Shown in pieces: positions 1-10,742 of a DNA stretch of 35,805 bases. Under the pieces are notes generated by a model, which searched no databases, was not told the origin of the DNA, and worked only from the letters and a program-made list of their open reading frames with translations. Source of the stretch: Actinomycetes bacterium (GTDB lineage Bacteria; Actinomycetota; Actinomycetes; S36-B12; UBA5976); NCBI GenBank assembly GCA_021814565.1, contig JAKAIC010000010.1:1-35805 (forward strand), given 5' to 3'. Each line of letters begins with the position of its first letter. Position 1 is the stretch's first letter. The translations under genes and the position numbers were made by a program.

Positions 1-1473
1 GCGCACCTGGCGCAGTTGCGTCACATTCTTGACGATCCCGCGGCCTCGGCCAATGACCGCTTCGTGGCCCTTGACCTGCTCAAGAACGTCAACGTGTCAG
101 CTGGTGGCATCCTGCCCATGTGCCAGGACACGGGCACCGTCATCATCTCGGCCAAGCGTGGTGCGCAGGTGCTCACCGATGTCCGTGACGAGGAATGGCT
201 GTCCCGCGGCATCTTCGACGCCTACCAGCAGTTGAACCTGCGCTACTCGCAGATGGCTCCACTCAACATGTGGGAGGAGCGCAACACAGGGTCCAACCTG
301 CCGGCACAGATCGAGATCGCGCTCGACACCAAGCCCGGCCATGAGAACGGCTACGAGTTGCTGTTCATGGCCAAGGGCGGTGGCTCGGCCAACAAGTCCT
401 ATCTCTTCCAGGAGACCAAAGCGCTGCTCAATCCCACCTCGCTGGCGCGTTTCATGGATGAGAAGTTGCGCACGCTCGGTACTGCTGCCTGCCCGCCGTA
501 CCACCTGGCCGTTGTCATCGGCGGCACCTCAGCGGAGTTCGCGCTCAAGACCGCCAAGTATGCATCTGCCAAATACCTCGACACCCTGCCCACGTCAGGC
601 AGCATGCTGGGCCACGGTTTCCGCGATCTGGAACTGGAAGCGGAGATCCTCAAGCAGACCCAGGAATTCGGCATCGGTGCCCAGTTCGGTGGCAAGTACT
701 TCTGCCATGACGTACGCGTGATCCGTCTGCCGCGGCATGGTGCCTCCTGCCCGGTGGCCATTGCCGTGTCGTGCAGCGCAGACCGTCAGGCCATCGGTCG
801 CATCACCCCCGAAGGCCTGTTCCTCGAACAGCTGGAGACCGATCCCGGCCAGTACCTGCCCGACGAGGACCACTCGCGACTATCTGACGAGGTTGTGCAC
901 ATTGATCTCAACCGCCCCATGCGCGAAATCCGCGACACGCTCTCCCGGCTGCCCGTGAAGACCCGACTCTCGCTCAGCGGACCCATGATCGTGGCCCGCG
1001 ACATCGCGCACGCCCGCATCCTCGACATGCTGGAGGCGGGCCAGCCACTGCCGCAGTACCTGCAGGACCACTGTGTCTACTACGCCGGGCCTGCCAAGAC
1101 GCCCGTGGGCTATGCCTCGGGTTCCTTCGGACCCACCACGGCCGGTCGCATGGATGCCTATGTGGATCGTTTCCAGAAGGCGGGCGGATCCTTCGTGATG
1201 CTGGCCAAAGGCAATCGCTCCCAGGCCGTCACGGACGCATGCAAGGCCAATGGCGGGTTCTACCTGGGGTCCATCGGCGGACCAGCGGCAATCCTGGCGC
1301 AGGACAACATCCGCCACGTCGAGGTGCTCGACTTCGAGGACCTGGGCATGGAAGCGGTGTGGAAGATAGAGGTCGAGGACTTCCCCGCCTTCGTCGTAGT
1401 CGATGACAAGGGCAATGACTTCTTCGCGGAGACCATGAAGCCGCACTTCACGACCATCGAAGTGCGGAAGTAG
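1..1473 (+). CDS. fum: Fumarate hydratase, class I (5' partial; frame is open to window position 1)
   Basis: Translation has class I fumarase features ([40 protein letters not shown]-like, [26 protein letters not shown]). Frame stays open upstream of the ORF-track start at 16. Confidence 0.93.
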   Translation, partial: AHLAQLRHILDDPAASANDRFVALDLLKNVNVSAGGILPMCQDTGTVIISAKRGAQVLTDVRDEEWLSRGIFDAYQQLNLRYSQMAPLNMWEERNTGSNLPAQIEIALDTKPGHENGYELLFMAKGGGSANKSYLFQETKALLNPTSLARFMDEKLRTLGTAACPPYHLAVVIGGTSAEFALKTAKYASAKYLDTLPTSGSMLGHGFRDLELEAEILKQTQEFGIGAQFGGKYFCHDVRVIRLPRHGASCPVAIAVSCSADRQAIGRITPEGLFLEQLETDPGQYLPDEDHSRLSDEVVHIDLNRPMREIRDTLSRLPVKTRLSLSGPMIVARDIAHARILDMLEAGQPLPQYLQDHCVYYAGPAKTPVGYASGSFGPTTAGRMDAYVDRFQKAGGSFVMLAKGNRSQAVTDACKANGGFYLGSIGGPAAILAQDNIRHVEVLDFEDLGMEAVWKIEVEDFPAFVVVDDKGNDFFAETMKPHFTTIEVRK

Positions 1474-1480
1474 CTGCAGC

Positions 1481-1714
1481 TCAACCGGCGCTGGGCTCCG
1501 CGCTCTCGATGCGCTCCCGGGCGCGGGTGAGCAGTGCATCGCAGGCGGAGGCCAACAACTCGCCGGTCTCCCACAACTTCATCAGTTCCTCCAGCGGAAC
1601 CTCGGCATCCTCGAGCGCGTTGACCACGACCAGCAGGGCATCGCGAGCCTGCTCGTAACGCAGCGCGTCGATGTCCGTGGCAGACCAGGCCATGATGTCG
1701 GTGAGTTCAGCCAT
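1481..1714 (-). CDS. xseB: Exodeoxyribonuclease VII small subunit
   Basis: 77-aa ORF from [10 protein letters not shown]; small-subunit-like YEQARDALLVVVNALEDAEVPLEELMKLWETGELL; overlaps the end of xseA on the same strand. Confidence 0.9.
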   Translation of the reverse strand: MAELTDIMAWSATDIDALRYEQARDALLVVVNALEDAEVPLEELMKLWETGELLASACDALLTRARERIESAEPSAG

Positions 1715-2918
1715 TGCGGGCCTCCAGGATCGGTGTTGCCAGGAACGAGCCGTGCGCCACTCGGATATCGATGGGCGCGGCGGTGAGGTGATGGGGATCG
1801 GTGATGACGCTGCCGTCGGCCTTACGCACCACCGCGAAACCGCGATCGAGCGTGCGTTGTGGCGAGAGTGCGGTGAGCCGCGCATGTGTGGTGCGCAGTG
1901 ATCCCTGCCAGCGCTCGATACGGAGCAGCGCCAGCCTGGCGGCCTCTGCGCGCAGGCCGCCGTTCTCGCGGCGCCGGTCCTCGATGACCTGCGAGGGGTG
2001 CGCGCGCTGGACGGAATCGCGGAGGCGCGCCAGAGCCTGCGTCTCCCGTTCCAGAGCCCGCTGCACCCGTTGCAGGGAACGCTGGCGCACGCGCGCCAGC
2101 GCATGCAGTTCCTCGTCCATGTCCGGCACGATGCGGCGCGCCGCATCGGTGGGGGTGGAGGCGCGGACGTCGGCGACATCGTCCAGCAGCGGTCGATCCT
2201 GCTCGTGGCCGATGGCGCTGACGATGGGCGTGAAACAGGCCGACACCACGCGCAGCAGGCCCTCGTCGCTGAAGGGCAGCAGGTCCTCGAAGGCGCCGCC
2301 GCCGCGAGCGATGACGATGACGTCGATCCCGGGATCGGCCTCGAAACGGCGCAGGGCGGCGCTCACCTGCTCCACGGCGGTGGGGCCCTGCACGGCTACT
2401 TCCGCCACCTCGAAGCGCACGTGGGGCCAGCGCTTGGTGGCGTTGGTGATGACATCGTGCTTGGCATCGCTCTCGCGTCCGCAGATGAGGCCCACCAGGT
2501 GGGGCAGCACTGGCAGCGGCCGCTTGCGCTCCTGAGCGAACAGCCCCTCCGCCGCCAGCAACGCGCGCAACTTCTCAAGCCGCAGCAGCAGCTCACCGAC
2601 GCCCACCGTTTGCACCGCGAGCACCCGGAATTGCAGGGTGCCGTTGTTCGGGCGCCACTCGGGCTGCAGCTGAACGGCAACCCGACTGCCGGTCTGCACT
2701 TCAGCGCGGGAGAAGACCGCGGCGGGACCGGCCAGACGGATGGACATGTCGGTGTCGGCATCCCGCAGCACGGAGAAGGCCCAGTTGCCGCGCAGGTTGA
2801 GCTCGGCCAGCTGGCCCTCGACCCACACCCGTGGCCACTTGCTGATGGTGTCCCCGATGCGCGCCGAAAGCTCGCGCACGGGGTACGCGCTCTCGGGGGT
2901 CTGGCCGGGAAGCGTCAT
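1707..2918 (-). CDS. xseA: Exodeoxyribonuclease VII large subunit
   Basis: Start chosen at [20 protein letters not shown]-fold [64 protein letters not shown]. Longer upstream ORF is judged spurious. Confidence 0.94.
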   Translation of the reverse strand: MTLPGQTPESAYPVRELSARIGDTISKWPRVWVEGQLAELNLRGNWAFSVLRDADTDMSIRLAGPAAVFSRAEVQTGSRVAVQLQPEWRPNNGTLQFRVLAVQTVGVGELLLRLEKLRALLAAEGLFAQERKRPLPVLPHLVGLICGRESDAKHDVITNATKRWPHVRFEVAEVAVQGPTAVEQVSAALRRFEADPGIDVIVIARGGGAFEDLLPFSDEGLLRVVSACFTPIVSAIGHEQDRPLLDDVADVRASTPTDAARRIVPDMDEELHALARVRQRSLQRVQRALERETQALARLRDSVQRAHPSQVIEDRRRENGGLRAEAARLALLRIERWQGSLRTTHARLTALSPQRTLDRGFAVVRKADGSVITDPHHLTAAPIDIRVAHGSFLATPILEARNG

Positions 2919-3024
2919 GGGCGTAGCCAACCACGCCGGTCTGACAGCGGCGGGCGAGCACGCCGGGGAGTATCCGTGCCACCCACAACGGCCCGTCGGA
3001 ACGCGGCTGTGGCGAACGTCTACC

Positions 3025-3996
3025 ATGTCCGATATGCGCACTCCGGGAACTGTTCTGCTGGCCGCCCCCCGCGGTTACTGCGCCGGTGTCGACCGCGCCG
3101 TCGAGACCGTGAAGCAGGCCCTAACCCTGTATGGCGCGCCCATCTATGTGCGCAAGGAGATCGTCCACAACAAGTATGTGGTCGAGCAGTTGCGCGATCA
3201 GGGTGCCATCTTCGTGGAGGAACTGGAAGAGGTGCCGGACGGCGCCACCGTCGTCTTCAGTGCCCATGGTGTGGCGCCCAGTGTGCACACCGAGGCCTCC
3301 GAACGTCGGCTCAAGGCCATCGACGCCACCTGTCCACTGGTGTCCAAGGTGCATTCCGAGGCGCGACGCTTCGCCAATGAGGGGTACAACATCCTGCTCA
3401 TCGGGCACCAGGGTCATGAAGAGGTCATCGGCACCATGGGCGAGGCTCCCGCCTCCATCACCCTGGTCGACGGTCCGGCCGGTGCCGATGCGGTGCAGGT
3501 GAACCCGGAGGGCAAGACGGTGTGGCTCTCGCAGACCACGCTCTCCGTGGACGAGACGGTGCGCACCGTGGATCGTCTGCGTGATCGGCTGCCGCATCTC
3601 ATCAGTCCGCCCAGCGACGACATCTGCTACGCCACGCAGAACCGCCAGACGGCGGTGAAGCAGATTGCCCCCGACTGCGATGTGCTCATCGTGGTGGGCA
3701 GTGGCAACTCCTCCAATTCCGTGCGCCTGCTCGAAGTGGGGTTGCAGGCCGGTGCTCGCACTGGCTATCGCATTGACACCGCGGAGGAATTGCAGCCGGA
3801 TTGGTTCGAGGGTGCCGGCATCGTGGGCCTCACCTCTGGCGCCTCTGTGCCCGAGGAACTGGTGATCGGGGTTCTGCACTGGCTCAAGCAACACGGCTTC
3901 GGCAAGGTCGAGGAAGTCACTGGTGCCCAGGAGTCACTCGTGTTCTCGCTGCCGCCCGAACTGCGTCGCGACCTGAGGTCGTCACGCGAGCAGTGA
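3025..3996 (+). CDS. ispH: 4-hydroxy-3-methylbut-2-enyl diphosphate reductase
   Basis: [71 protein letters not shown]. Start at ATG 3025 rather than ORF start 2740. Confidence 0.95.
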   Translation: MSDMRTPGTVLLAAPRGYCAGVDRAVETVKQALTLYGAPIYVRKEIVHNKYVVEQLRDQGAIFVEELEEVPDGATVVFSAHGVAPSVHTEASERRLKAIDATCPLVSKVHSEARRFANEGYNILLIGHQGHEEVIGTMGEAPASITLVDGPAGADAVQVNPEGKTVWLSQTTLSVDETVRTVDRLRDRLPHLISPPSDDICYATQNRQTAVKQIAPDCDVLIVVGSGNSSNSVRLLEVGLQAGARTGYRIDTAEELQPDWFEGAGIVGLTSGASVPEELVIGVLHWLKQHGFGKVEEVTGAQESLVFSLPPELRRDLRSSREQ

Positions 3997-4048
3997 TCGC
4001 AGCGGGCTCACACCCGACTTCCGGGGCGGATGGGGCGAGTGAGGCAGG

Positions 4049-4921
4049 TCAGGGGCGCGCCCGGTGCAGGAGCGGCACCAGCACTCCCAGCAGGCTGGCG
4101 GCCGCCAGCCAGGGGGCCAGGGTGATGAGCCCCGACAGCACGAGCAGTGCCTGTCCGCTGATGCTGCGCCCTGGTGCGCTTGACCCCACTTGGCCGGACA
4201 CCACGATCGCTGCCATCAGCAGGTAGGGCGGCAGCACCCAGGCGGCCCAGCGTGAGCCGGGCCCCAGGGCCCAGCCCGCATAGGCGGTGATGAGCACCAG
4301 GGCCACGCCGGTTCCGGTACCGGGAGAGCCTGCGAGCCGGGTGTTGAGAATGGCGACCACGCTGGTGATGACGAAGGCCAGCGCGGCGAAGGTCCGGGCA
4401 CTGAGTACGGCACCCGACAGCGCCTTGGCGGCTCCACGTGCATCCGGCATGTGCAAGTTCGCTCTTGGCGCCCTTGGCGCCATGGCCGTGGCAGTGACGG
4501 TTGCGGCCGGTTCAGGGGCGAATCCGGTGGCCTGACGGAACCAGCCCGTGAAGCCGTGGGTGGCCTCGGACTCCAGCGGCGCAGGAGCGGGAGCCGGGGT
4601 ACGAGCGCCCAGCACCTCAGCGATGGCCGGATCCTCGATCTGCGCAGGGCGAGGTGGGATCAGCGAGTTGATGGAGATGGCGGGGTGCACGCCGGTGTTC
4701 GACCACGAGGTGGCTTCCGCCGGGGTGACCGCGGTGTGACGTCGCTGGTGGTTGGGAAGAGCCACCACGGCATCCGGGTGAGCCTCACTGCCGGCGGAGC
4801 GGTAGAGCCGGCCCGCCGTGGCCAGCGCCGGTGCCGGCACCTCGAGGGCGGCCACCGGAATGTCTGAGGCCTCCACCGCATGCACGGGGGCACCCCAGAT
4901 CTCGTGATCGTCGAACTGCAC
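4049..4921 (-). CDS. Putative membrane protein with DUF6542-like C-terminal region
   Basis: Ala/Pro-rich N-terminal half, then about four hydrophobic segments. Position next to ispH/xseA resembles actinobacterial DUF6542 proteins; the family call is tentative. Confidence 0.55.
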   Translation of the reverse strand: MQFDDHEIWGAPVHAVEASDIPVAALEVPAPALATAGRLYRSAGSEAHPDAVVALPNHQRRHTAVTPAEATSWSNTGVHPAISINSLIPPRPAQIEDPAIAEVLGARTPAPAPAPLESEATHGFTGWFRQATGFAPEPAATVTATAMAPRAPRANLHMPDARGAAKALSGAVLSARTFAALAFVITSVVAILNTRLAGSPGTGTGVALVLITAYAGWALGPGSRWAAWVLPPYLLMAAIVVSGQVGSSAPGRSISGQALLVLSGLITLAPWLAAASLLGVLVPLLHRARP

Positions 4922-4978
4922 GGCGTAAGGGTACGTCAGTGGCGTGCGAACTCCGGCCCACTCGCGGCAAGCGGCAGG

Positions 4979-6100
4979 TCAGGATTCGATGGCTTCCGTG
5001 CGCACCGACCTTGGTTGCTCGTCGATGCCCGCCCGCAGGCTGAGGTCAGCGGCCCCAGGAACGCCAAGTTCGGCGATGCGCCGCGCCTGCGAGACGACCC
5101 GGCTGTCGAAACTGCCCACCAGCCGGTTGTAACTGTCGACGGCCCGCCGCAGTTGGTCACCCGTGTCATTGAGGTGCCCGACCATGATGCCGAGACGCGC
5201 CAACATCTCTCGGCTGAGGTTGCGGATCTCCTCAGCGTTCACTGCCAGGTCGTGGCGGTTCCAGGCGAAGCCGATGGTGCGCAGCAGACCCACCATGGTG
5301 GTGGGGGTAGCTGGGATCACGCGCTTGCTGAAGGCCTTTTCCAGCAGCAGGCCGTCCTGATCGAGTGCGGTGCTCAGCAGGGGCTCCAGGGGCAGGAAGA
5401 GGATGACGAAGTCCGGGGTGATGGCTGAGCTGGCTGCGTAGTCCTTGCGCGCGAGTTCATTGACGCGCGCCGCGAGATCGCGGCTGTGCTTCTGCAGCAG
5501 CGGCAGCCGTACCGCCTGATCATCGCTGCCCATGGCCTCGAAGAAGGCATCCCAGGGGAACTTCGCATCGACCAGCACCTCGCCGCCGCCGGGCATGAGG
5601 ACGACGAGATCGGGCCGCAGGGCGTTCTCATTGCCGCCCCGCGTGTCCTGGCGTCTGAAGTGCACGCCCTCCACCAGACCGGCATGGGAGAGCAACTGCT
5701 CCAACTGCATCTCACCCCACTGCCCGCGCGACTGGCCCCTGGACATCGCGGCCACCAGCTGGCGGGTGGCGGAACCGAGATACTCGTTGCTGGTCTTGAT
5801 GTTCTCGATCTCGGTCTGAATCCTGGTCTCCGCCTCCACCCGTCGACGATCGGCCTCCTGGGCGGCGCGTGTGACCGAACTCAGCCCCTCCGCCATCGGC
5901 CGCAGCAGGTCATCCAGCGATTGCTGGCGCTGGGCTGCAGCGGCGAGATCGCGGTTGTGCTGCTCGAGTTGCTGCAATCGGCCCTCGCTCTGGGCGAGTG
6001 CTACATGGGCCGAATCGGCAGCAGCCCTGAGATGGAAGGCGTACGCGAGTCCCAGAGTCAGCCCCAGGGCCAGGCCCACGGCAAGGGTGGTGATGTCCAT
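4979..6100 (-). CDS. rmuC: DNA recombination protein RmuC
   Basis: N-terminal TM, coiled coil, then SRGQWGEMQLEQLLSHAGLVEGVHF, LRPDLVVLMPGGGEVLVDAKFPWDAF, PDFVILFLPLEPLL, TPTTMVGLLRTIGFAW. Confidence 0.92.
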   Translation of the reverse strand: MDITTLAVGLALGLTLGLAYAFHLRAAADSAHVALAQSEGRLQQLEQHNRDLAAAAQRQQSLDDLLRPMAEGLSSVTRAAQEADRRRVEAETRIQTEIENIKTSNEYLGSATRQLVAAMSRGQSRGQWGEMQLEQLLSHAGLVEGVHFRRQDTRGGNENALRPDLVVLMPGGGEVLVDAKFPWDAFFEAMGSDDQAVRLPLLQKHSRDLAARVNELARKDYAASSAITPDFVILFLPLEPLLSTALDQDGLLLEKAFSKRVIPATPTTMVGLLRTIGFAWNRHDLAVNAEEIRNLSREMLARLGIMVGHLNDTGDQLRRAVDSYNRLVGSFDSRVVSQARRIAELGVPGAADLSLRAGIDEQPRSVRTEAIES

Positions 6101-6168
6101 GGCCCAAGCGTGCCGTGGGGGTACGACAGGGGAGAGCCGACACGACGCGGCACCTAGACTTCGGCGAC

Positions 6169-7242
6169 GTGGGACTTGAGATCGGGATCGTCGGCCTGCC
6201 GAACGTGGGCAAGTCCACGCTCTTCAACGCGCTGACACGCAACAACGTGCTGGCTGCCAACTATCCGTTTGCGACCATCGAGCCGAACACCGGGATCGTC
6301 GGTGTGCCCGATCCACGGCTGACGGTGCTCGCCGGCATCTTCAAGAGCGAGCGCATCCTGCCCGCAGCGGTCACATTCGTAGACATCGCGGGCATCGTGC
6401 GCGGTGCCTCCGAGGGCGCAGGCCTCGGGAACAAGTTCCTCGCCAACATCCGCGAGTGCAATGCCATCTGCCAGGTGGTGCGCGTCTTCACCGACCCCGA
6501 CGTGGTGCACGTCGAGGGCAAGGTGGATCCGCGGGAGGACATCGAGACCATCTCCACCGAACTGATCCTGGCCGACATGCAGACCCTCGAGAAGGCGTTG
6601 CCACGGCTTGAGAAGGAGGCGCGGCTCAACAAGGAGCGCGCGCACGTGCTGGAGGCTGCGCAGCAAGCGCAGCAATTCCTCAACCAGGGCACCACGCTCT
6701 TCAAGTCGGGCATGGACACCGAACCCATTCGCGAACTCAGCCTGCTCACCGCCAAGCCCTTCCTCTACGTGTTCAACGTGGACGAGGCGGAACTCGCGGA
6801 TGAGCAGCTCAAGGACGAGATGCGCGCCCTGATCGCGCCGGCGGAGGCGGTCTTCCTCGACGCCAAGCTGGAGGCCGAACTGGTCGAGCTCGATGAGGCC
6901 GAAGCGCTGGAACTGCTTGCCTCGGTGGGCCAGACGGAGAGTGGCCTGGCCATCCTGGCGCGCGTCGGTTTCGACACCCTGGGCCTGCAGACCTACCTCA
7001 CGGCCGGGCCCAAGGAGACACGCGCCTGGACCATCCACAAGGGTGACACGGCGCCTGTGGCCGCGGGGGAGATCCACACCGATTTCCAGAAGGGCTTCAT
7101 CAAGGCCGAGGTCATCTCCTTCGCCGATCTGGTGGCGGCCGGCTCCGTCGCCGAGGCCCGCGCCCGCGGCAAGGCGCGCATGGAGGGCAAGGACTACGTG
7201 ATGCAGGACGGCGACGTCGTGGAGTTCCGTTTCAACGTCTAG
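6169..7242 (+). CDS. ychF: Redox-regulated ATPase / Obg-family GTPase YchF
   Basis: GTG start giving GLEIGIVGLPNVGKSTLFNALTRN; NYPFATIEPNTGIVGVPDPRL; TGS domain ending YVMQDGDVVEFRFNV. Confidence 0.96.
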   Translation: MGLEIGIVGLPNVGKSTLFNALTRNNVLAANYPFATIEPNTGIVGVPDPRLTVLAGIFKSERILPAAVTFVDIAGIVRGASEGAGLGNKFLANIRECNAICQVVRVFTDPDVVHVEGKVDPREDIETISTELILADMQTLEKALPRLEKEARLNKERAHVLEAAQQAQQFLNQGTTLFKSGMDTEPIRELSLLTAKPFLYVFNVDEAELADEQLKDEMRALIAPAEAVFLDAKLEAELVELDEAEALELLASVGQTESGLAILARVGFDTLGLQTYLTAGPKETRAWTIHKGDTAPVAAGEIHTDFQKGFIKAEVISFADLVAAGSVAEARARGKARMEGKDYVMQDGDVVEFRFNV

Positions 7243-7613
7243 CGGGATGCCAGCAATTTCGCGCGTCAAAGCGAGTCTTTCGGCCCTAGTCGCGTGGCCG
7301 TTCGCTGCGCAAGTCGCGCGGCTGCGGACTGCGAACGGTCGGTCGCTGCGCTGATCGGTGAAGGGTGATGACCATCACAGGATTTCCAAGCAAGACGGTA
7401 CAAAATGCCCGTTTTGCTGACACTGCGTGATCCACCAAACTTCGCTCATGGCAGTATGCGCGGCTCACCGAACTGAGCCACGCCCACTTCGCCGACACGG
7501 ACGCCTTTCCCTCGCTGCGCGCTGCATTTCCGGCGCACCAGCAGCTGCTCCGTTCGGTCGTGTCATCCCGATCCACCCTGCGGCCACCAGCCGCCTGTTC
7601 GAGGAGTAAGAAC

Positions 7614-9140
7614 GTGCGCATCGGTATCCCCCGCGAAACCAAGCAGGGTGAGACGCTAGTCGCCGCCACCCCTGCCACCGCAGCCATGCTGGTGAAACTC
7701 GGCTACGAGGTGGTCGTCGAAGCGGGTGCGGGTGCACACGCCGACCAGCCCGACACCGGCTACTCGATTCCCGGCGTGACCGTCGCCGACGCCGCAACGG
7801 TCTGGGCCAGTGACGTCGTCGCCAAGGTCAACGCACCGTCCGATGACGAGATCGCCATGCTGCGTCCGGGCGCGATCTTCATCTCCATGATGGCCCCCGG
7901 TCGCTCTCCCGAACTGGTCGAGAAGCTGCGCGCGGCGGGCGTCACCGCGCTCGCGCTCGACGCCGTTCCGCGCATCTCCCGAGCCCAGGCACTCGACGTC
8001 CTGTCATCCATGGCCAACGTCGCGGGCTACCGCGCCGTGGTGGAAGCAGCACACGCCTTCGGTCGCCAGTTCACCGGCCAGGTGACGGCAGCGGGCAAGG
8101 TGCCACCGGCCCGCGTCTTCGTCGTGGGTGCCGGTGTTGCCGGCCTGGCCGCGATCGGTGCTGCCGGATCCATGGGTGCCATCGTGAGGGCCTTCGACGT
8201 ACGTCCCGAAGTGGCCGAGCAGGTCAAGTCCATGGGCGCCGAATTCGTGTTCGTCGATATGGAGCAGGAAGTCTCCAAGGACGGCTACGCCAAGGAGATG
8301 ACGGCGGAGCAGGTGGCCGCCACAGCCGCCATGTACGACGCCGAAGCGCGTGCCGCAGACATCGTGATCACCACCGCCCTCATCCCCGGACGGCCGGCCC
8401 CCACGCTGCTCACGGCCGAAACCGTGGCGGCCATGCGACCGGGCTCGGTCATCGTGGACATGGCCGCCGCCAACGGCGGCAACGTCGTCGGCACCGTCGC
8501 GGGCGAGAAGGTCTCGACCTCCAACCAGGTCACCATCATCGGCTACACCGATCTCGCCTCGCGCCTCGCCGGTCAGACCAGCCAGCTCTACGGCACCAAC
8601 GTCGTCAACCTCTTCAAGTTGCTCACGCCGGGCAAGGACGGCGTGGTGGTGCTGGACTTCGAGGACGTCGTGCAGCGTGGCATGACCGTGGCCAAGGATG
8701 GTGAACTGCTGTGGCCACCGCCCCCTGTTCAGGTATCAGCTGCACCTGCTGCAGCGCAGTCGGCGCCGGTGGTCAAGGAACCGCCGAAACCCAAGAATCC
8801 CAAGGTCGCGATGTATCGGGCTGCAGTCGGCGCCGTGCTCTTCGGCCTGATGGCCGCCTACTCGCCGTCACAGCTGCTCGGGCACTTCACGGTGTTCGCT
8901 CTGGCGATCTTCGTCGGCTACTACGTCATTTCCAATGTGGCGCACGCCCTGCACACACCACTGATGGCCGAGACCAACGCCATCTCCGGCATCATCCTGG
9001 TTGGTGGCTTGCTGCAGATCGGGCGCACCAACGACGTCGTCACCGCACTGGCAGTGGTCGCCGTGCTGGTGGCCTCCATCAATATCTTCGGTGGCTTCCT
9101 CGTGACGCTGCGCATGCTCGAGATGTTCCGGAAGGACTGA
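7614..9140 (+). CDS. pntA: NAD(P) transhydrogenase subunit alpha (fused alpha1-alpha2 form)
   Basis: GTG start after [82 protein letters not shown]-terminal hydrophobic segments. Confidence 0.95.
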   Translation: MRIGIPRETKQGETLVAATPATAAMLVKLGYEVVVEAGAGAHADQPDTGYSIPGVTVADAATVWASDVVAKVNAPSDDEIAMLRPGAIFISMMAPGRSPELVEKLRAAGVTALALDAVPRISRAQALDVLSSMANVAGYRAVVEAAHAFGRQFTGQVTAAGKVPPARVFVVGAGVAGLAAIGAAGSMGAIVRAFDVRPEVAEQVKSMGAEFVFVDMEQEVSKDGYAKEMTAEQVAATAAMYDAEARAADIVITTALIPGRPAPTLLTAETVAAMRPGSVIVDMAAANGGNVVGTVAGEKVSTSNQVTIIGYTDLASRLAGQTSQLYGTNVVNLFKLLTPGKDGVVVLDFEDVVQRGMTVAKDGELLWPPPPVQVSAAPAAAQSAPVVKEPPKPKNPKVAMYRAAVGAVLFGLMAAYSPSQLLGHFTVFALAIFVGYYVISNVAHALHTPLMAETNAISGIILVGGLLQIGRTNDVVTALAVVAVLVASINIFGGFLVTLRMLEMFRKD

Positions 9141-9144
9141 CCCG

Positions 9145-10590
9145 ATGAACGACTTCCTTGCCTCAGAACAGCTTGCAGGCGTGATTCAGGCCGCCTACAT
9201 CATCGCCGGCGTGCTCTTCATCTTCGCGCTCGCCGGTCTCTCCAAGCACGAGACCGCCAAGCGCGGCAACCTCTTCGGCATGGCCGGCATGGGGCTGGCG
9301 CTCGTCGCCACCATCGTGCTGGTGGCCAAGAACTCGACCGGGGCCGGCCAGCGGCCGCTGGCGGTCACCCTGGCGCTGATCGTGGTGGCCATGGCCATCG
9401 GTGGTGCCATCGGTGCCTGGCGTGCGCGCACGGTCGAGATGACGGGCATGCCCGAACTGGTGGCCATGCTGCACAGTTTCGTCGGTGTGGCTGCCGTGCT
9501 CGTGGGCTACAACTCCTACCTCGAGCCAGGCCTGGAGAACACCGGTTCGCTGGCCTCGATCCACTCGGCGGAGGTGTTCCTCGGCGTCTTCATCGGTGCC
9601 GTGACGTTCACCGGTTCCATCGTCGCGTATCTCAAGCTCTCAGCGAAGATGAAGTCCTCGCCGCTCGTGCTGCCGCAACGGCACAAGCTCAATGCCGCCA
9701 TCCTCTTGGTGTCGGCCGTGCTCTTGGTGTGGTTCATGGGCAACCACGAGAGCAGCGCCATCATTCCGCTGCTCATCATGACCGCGCTCGCGCTGTTCCT
9801 CGGTTTCCACCTGGTGGCAGCCATCGGCGGCGGCGACATGCCGGTCGTGGTGTCGATGCTGAACTCGTACTCTGGCTGGGCGGCCGCTGCCGCGGGCTTC
9901 ATGCTGAACAACGACCTGCTGATCATCACCGGCTCGCTGGTGGGTGCTTCTGGTGCCATCCTGAGTTACATCATGTGCAAGGCCATGAATCGTTCCTTCT
10001 TCTCGGTGATCGCCGGTGGCTTCGGCTCCGACGGTGCCGTCTCTGGTGAGGTCAAGGATTACGGCGATCACCGCGAGACCACTGCCGCGGAGGTGGCGGA
10101 GATGCTCTCCAACGCGCATTCCGTCGTCATCACCCCCGGCTATGGCATGGCGGTGGCGCAGGCGCAGTACCCGGTGGCCGAGATGACCGCCAAGTTGCGG
10201 GCCAGGGGCGTGAACGTGCGCTTCGGCATCCACCCCGTGGCCGGACGCCTGCCCGGGCACATGAACGTGCTGCTGGCCGAGGCCAAAGTGCCGTACGACA
10301 TCGTGCTGGAGATGGACGAGATCAACGAGGACTTCCCGGAGACTGATGTGGTGCTCGTCATCGGCGCCAACGACACCGTGAATCCTGCCGCGTACGACGA
10401 TCCCTCGTCGCCGATCGCCGGCATGCCGGTGCTCGAGGTGTGGAAGGCGCATGAGGTCGTGATCTTCAAGCGCTCCATGGCCACGGGCTATGCAGGCGTG
10501 CAGAACCCGTTGTTCTTCAAGGACAATTCCATGATGCTCTTCGGCGACGCCAAGGAGCGCGTGGACGACATCGTCCGCGCCCTCGGCTGA
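9145..10590 (+). CDS. pntB: NAD(P) transhydrogenase subunit beta
   Basis: Multi-TM N-terminus; NADP-binding domain [71 protein letters not shown]. Confidence 0.96.
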   Translation: MNDFLASEQLAGVIQAAYIIAGVLFIFALAGLSKHETAKRGNLFGMAGMGLALVATIVLVAKNSTGAGQRPLAVTLALIVVAMAIGGAIGAWRARTVEMTGMPELVAMLHSFVGVAAVLVGYNSYLEPGLENTGSLASIHSAEVFLGVFIGAVTFTGSIVAYLKLSAKMKSSPLVLPQRHKLNAAILLVSAVLLVWFMGNHESSAIIPLLIMTALALFLGFHLVAAIGGGDMPVVVSMLNSYSGWAAAAAGFMLNNDLLIITGSLVGASGAILSYIMCKAMNRSFFSVIAGGFGSDGAVSGEVKDYGDHRETTAAEVAEMLSNAHSVVITPGYGMAVAQAQYPVAEMTAKLRARGVNVRFGIHPVAGRLPGHMNVLLAEAKVPYDIVLEMDEINEDFPETDVVLVIGANDTVNPAAYDDPSSPIAGMPVLEVWKAHEVVIFKRSMATGYAGVQNPLFFKDNSMMLFGDAKERVDDIVRALG

Positions 10591-10609
10591 GCCGGCTTCA
10601 ATCACCGCA

Positions 10610-10647
10610 AACGCCGGCGCACCGTTCCAAGACGGTACGCCGGCGTT
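10610..10647 (+). terminator. Probable stem-loop terminator after pntB
   Basis: AACGCCGGCGCACCGT-TCCAAG-ACGGTACGCCGGCGTT: 16-bp stem with one mismatch and a 6-nt loop; no strong T tract. Confidence 0.6.
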
Positions 10648-10742
10648 GTCGTGTCCTAGGCTTGCTCGCGCTTGGGTGCTGCGAAGGTGGGCGCCTGCCC
10701 CGTGCATCTTGGTCTGGAATCCCGTGCGCTGAGGAGTGGCCG

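Noticed and set aside
880-1539. Long antisense ORF opposite fumarase (and similar shadow ORFs opposite pntB, glgC, ychF, recG, ppk1)
   Set aside because: High-GC genomes give long overlapping non-coding frames; compositions are His/Arg/Ala-biased and show no recognisable family, while the opposite strand has clear conserved proteins.
7286-7687. 133-aa minus-strand ORF in the ychF-pntA gap
   Set aside because: Overlaps the pntA start and shows no recognisable family; treated as non-coding, though a decayed gene remnant cannot be excluded.
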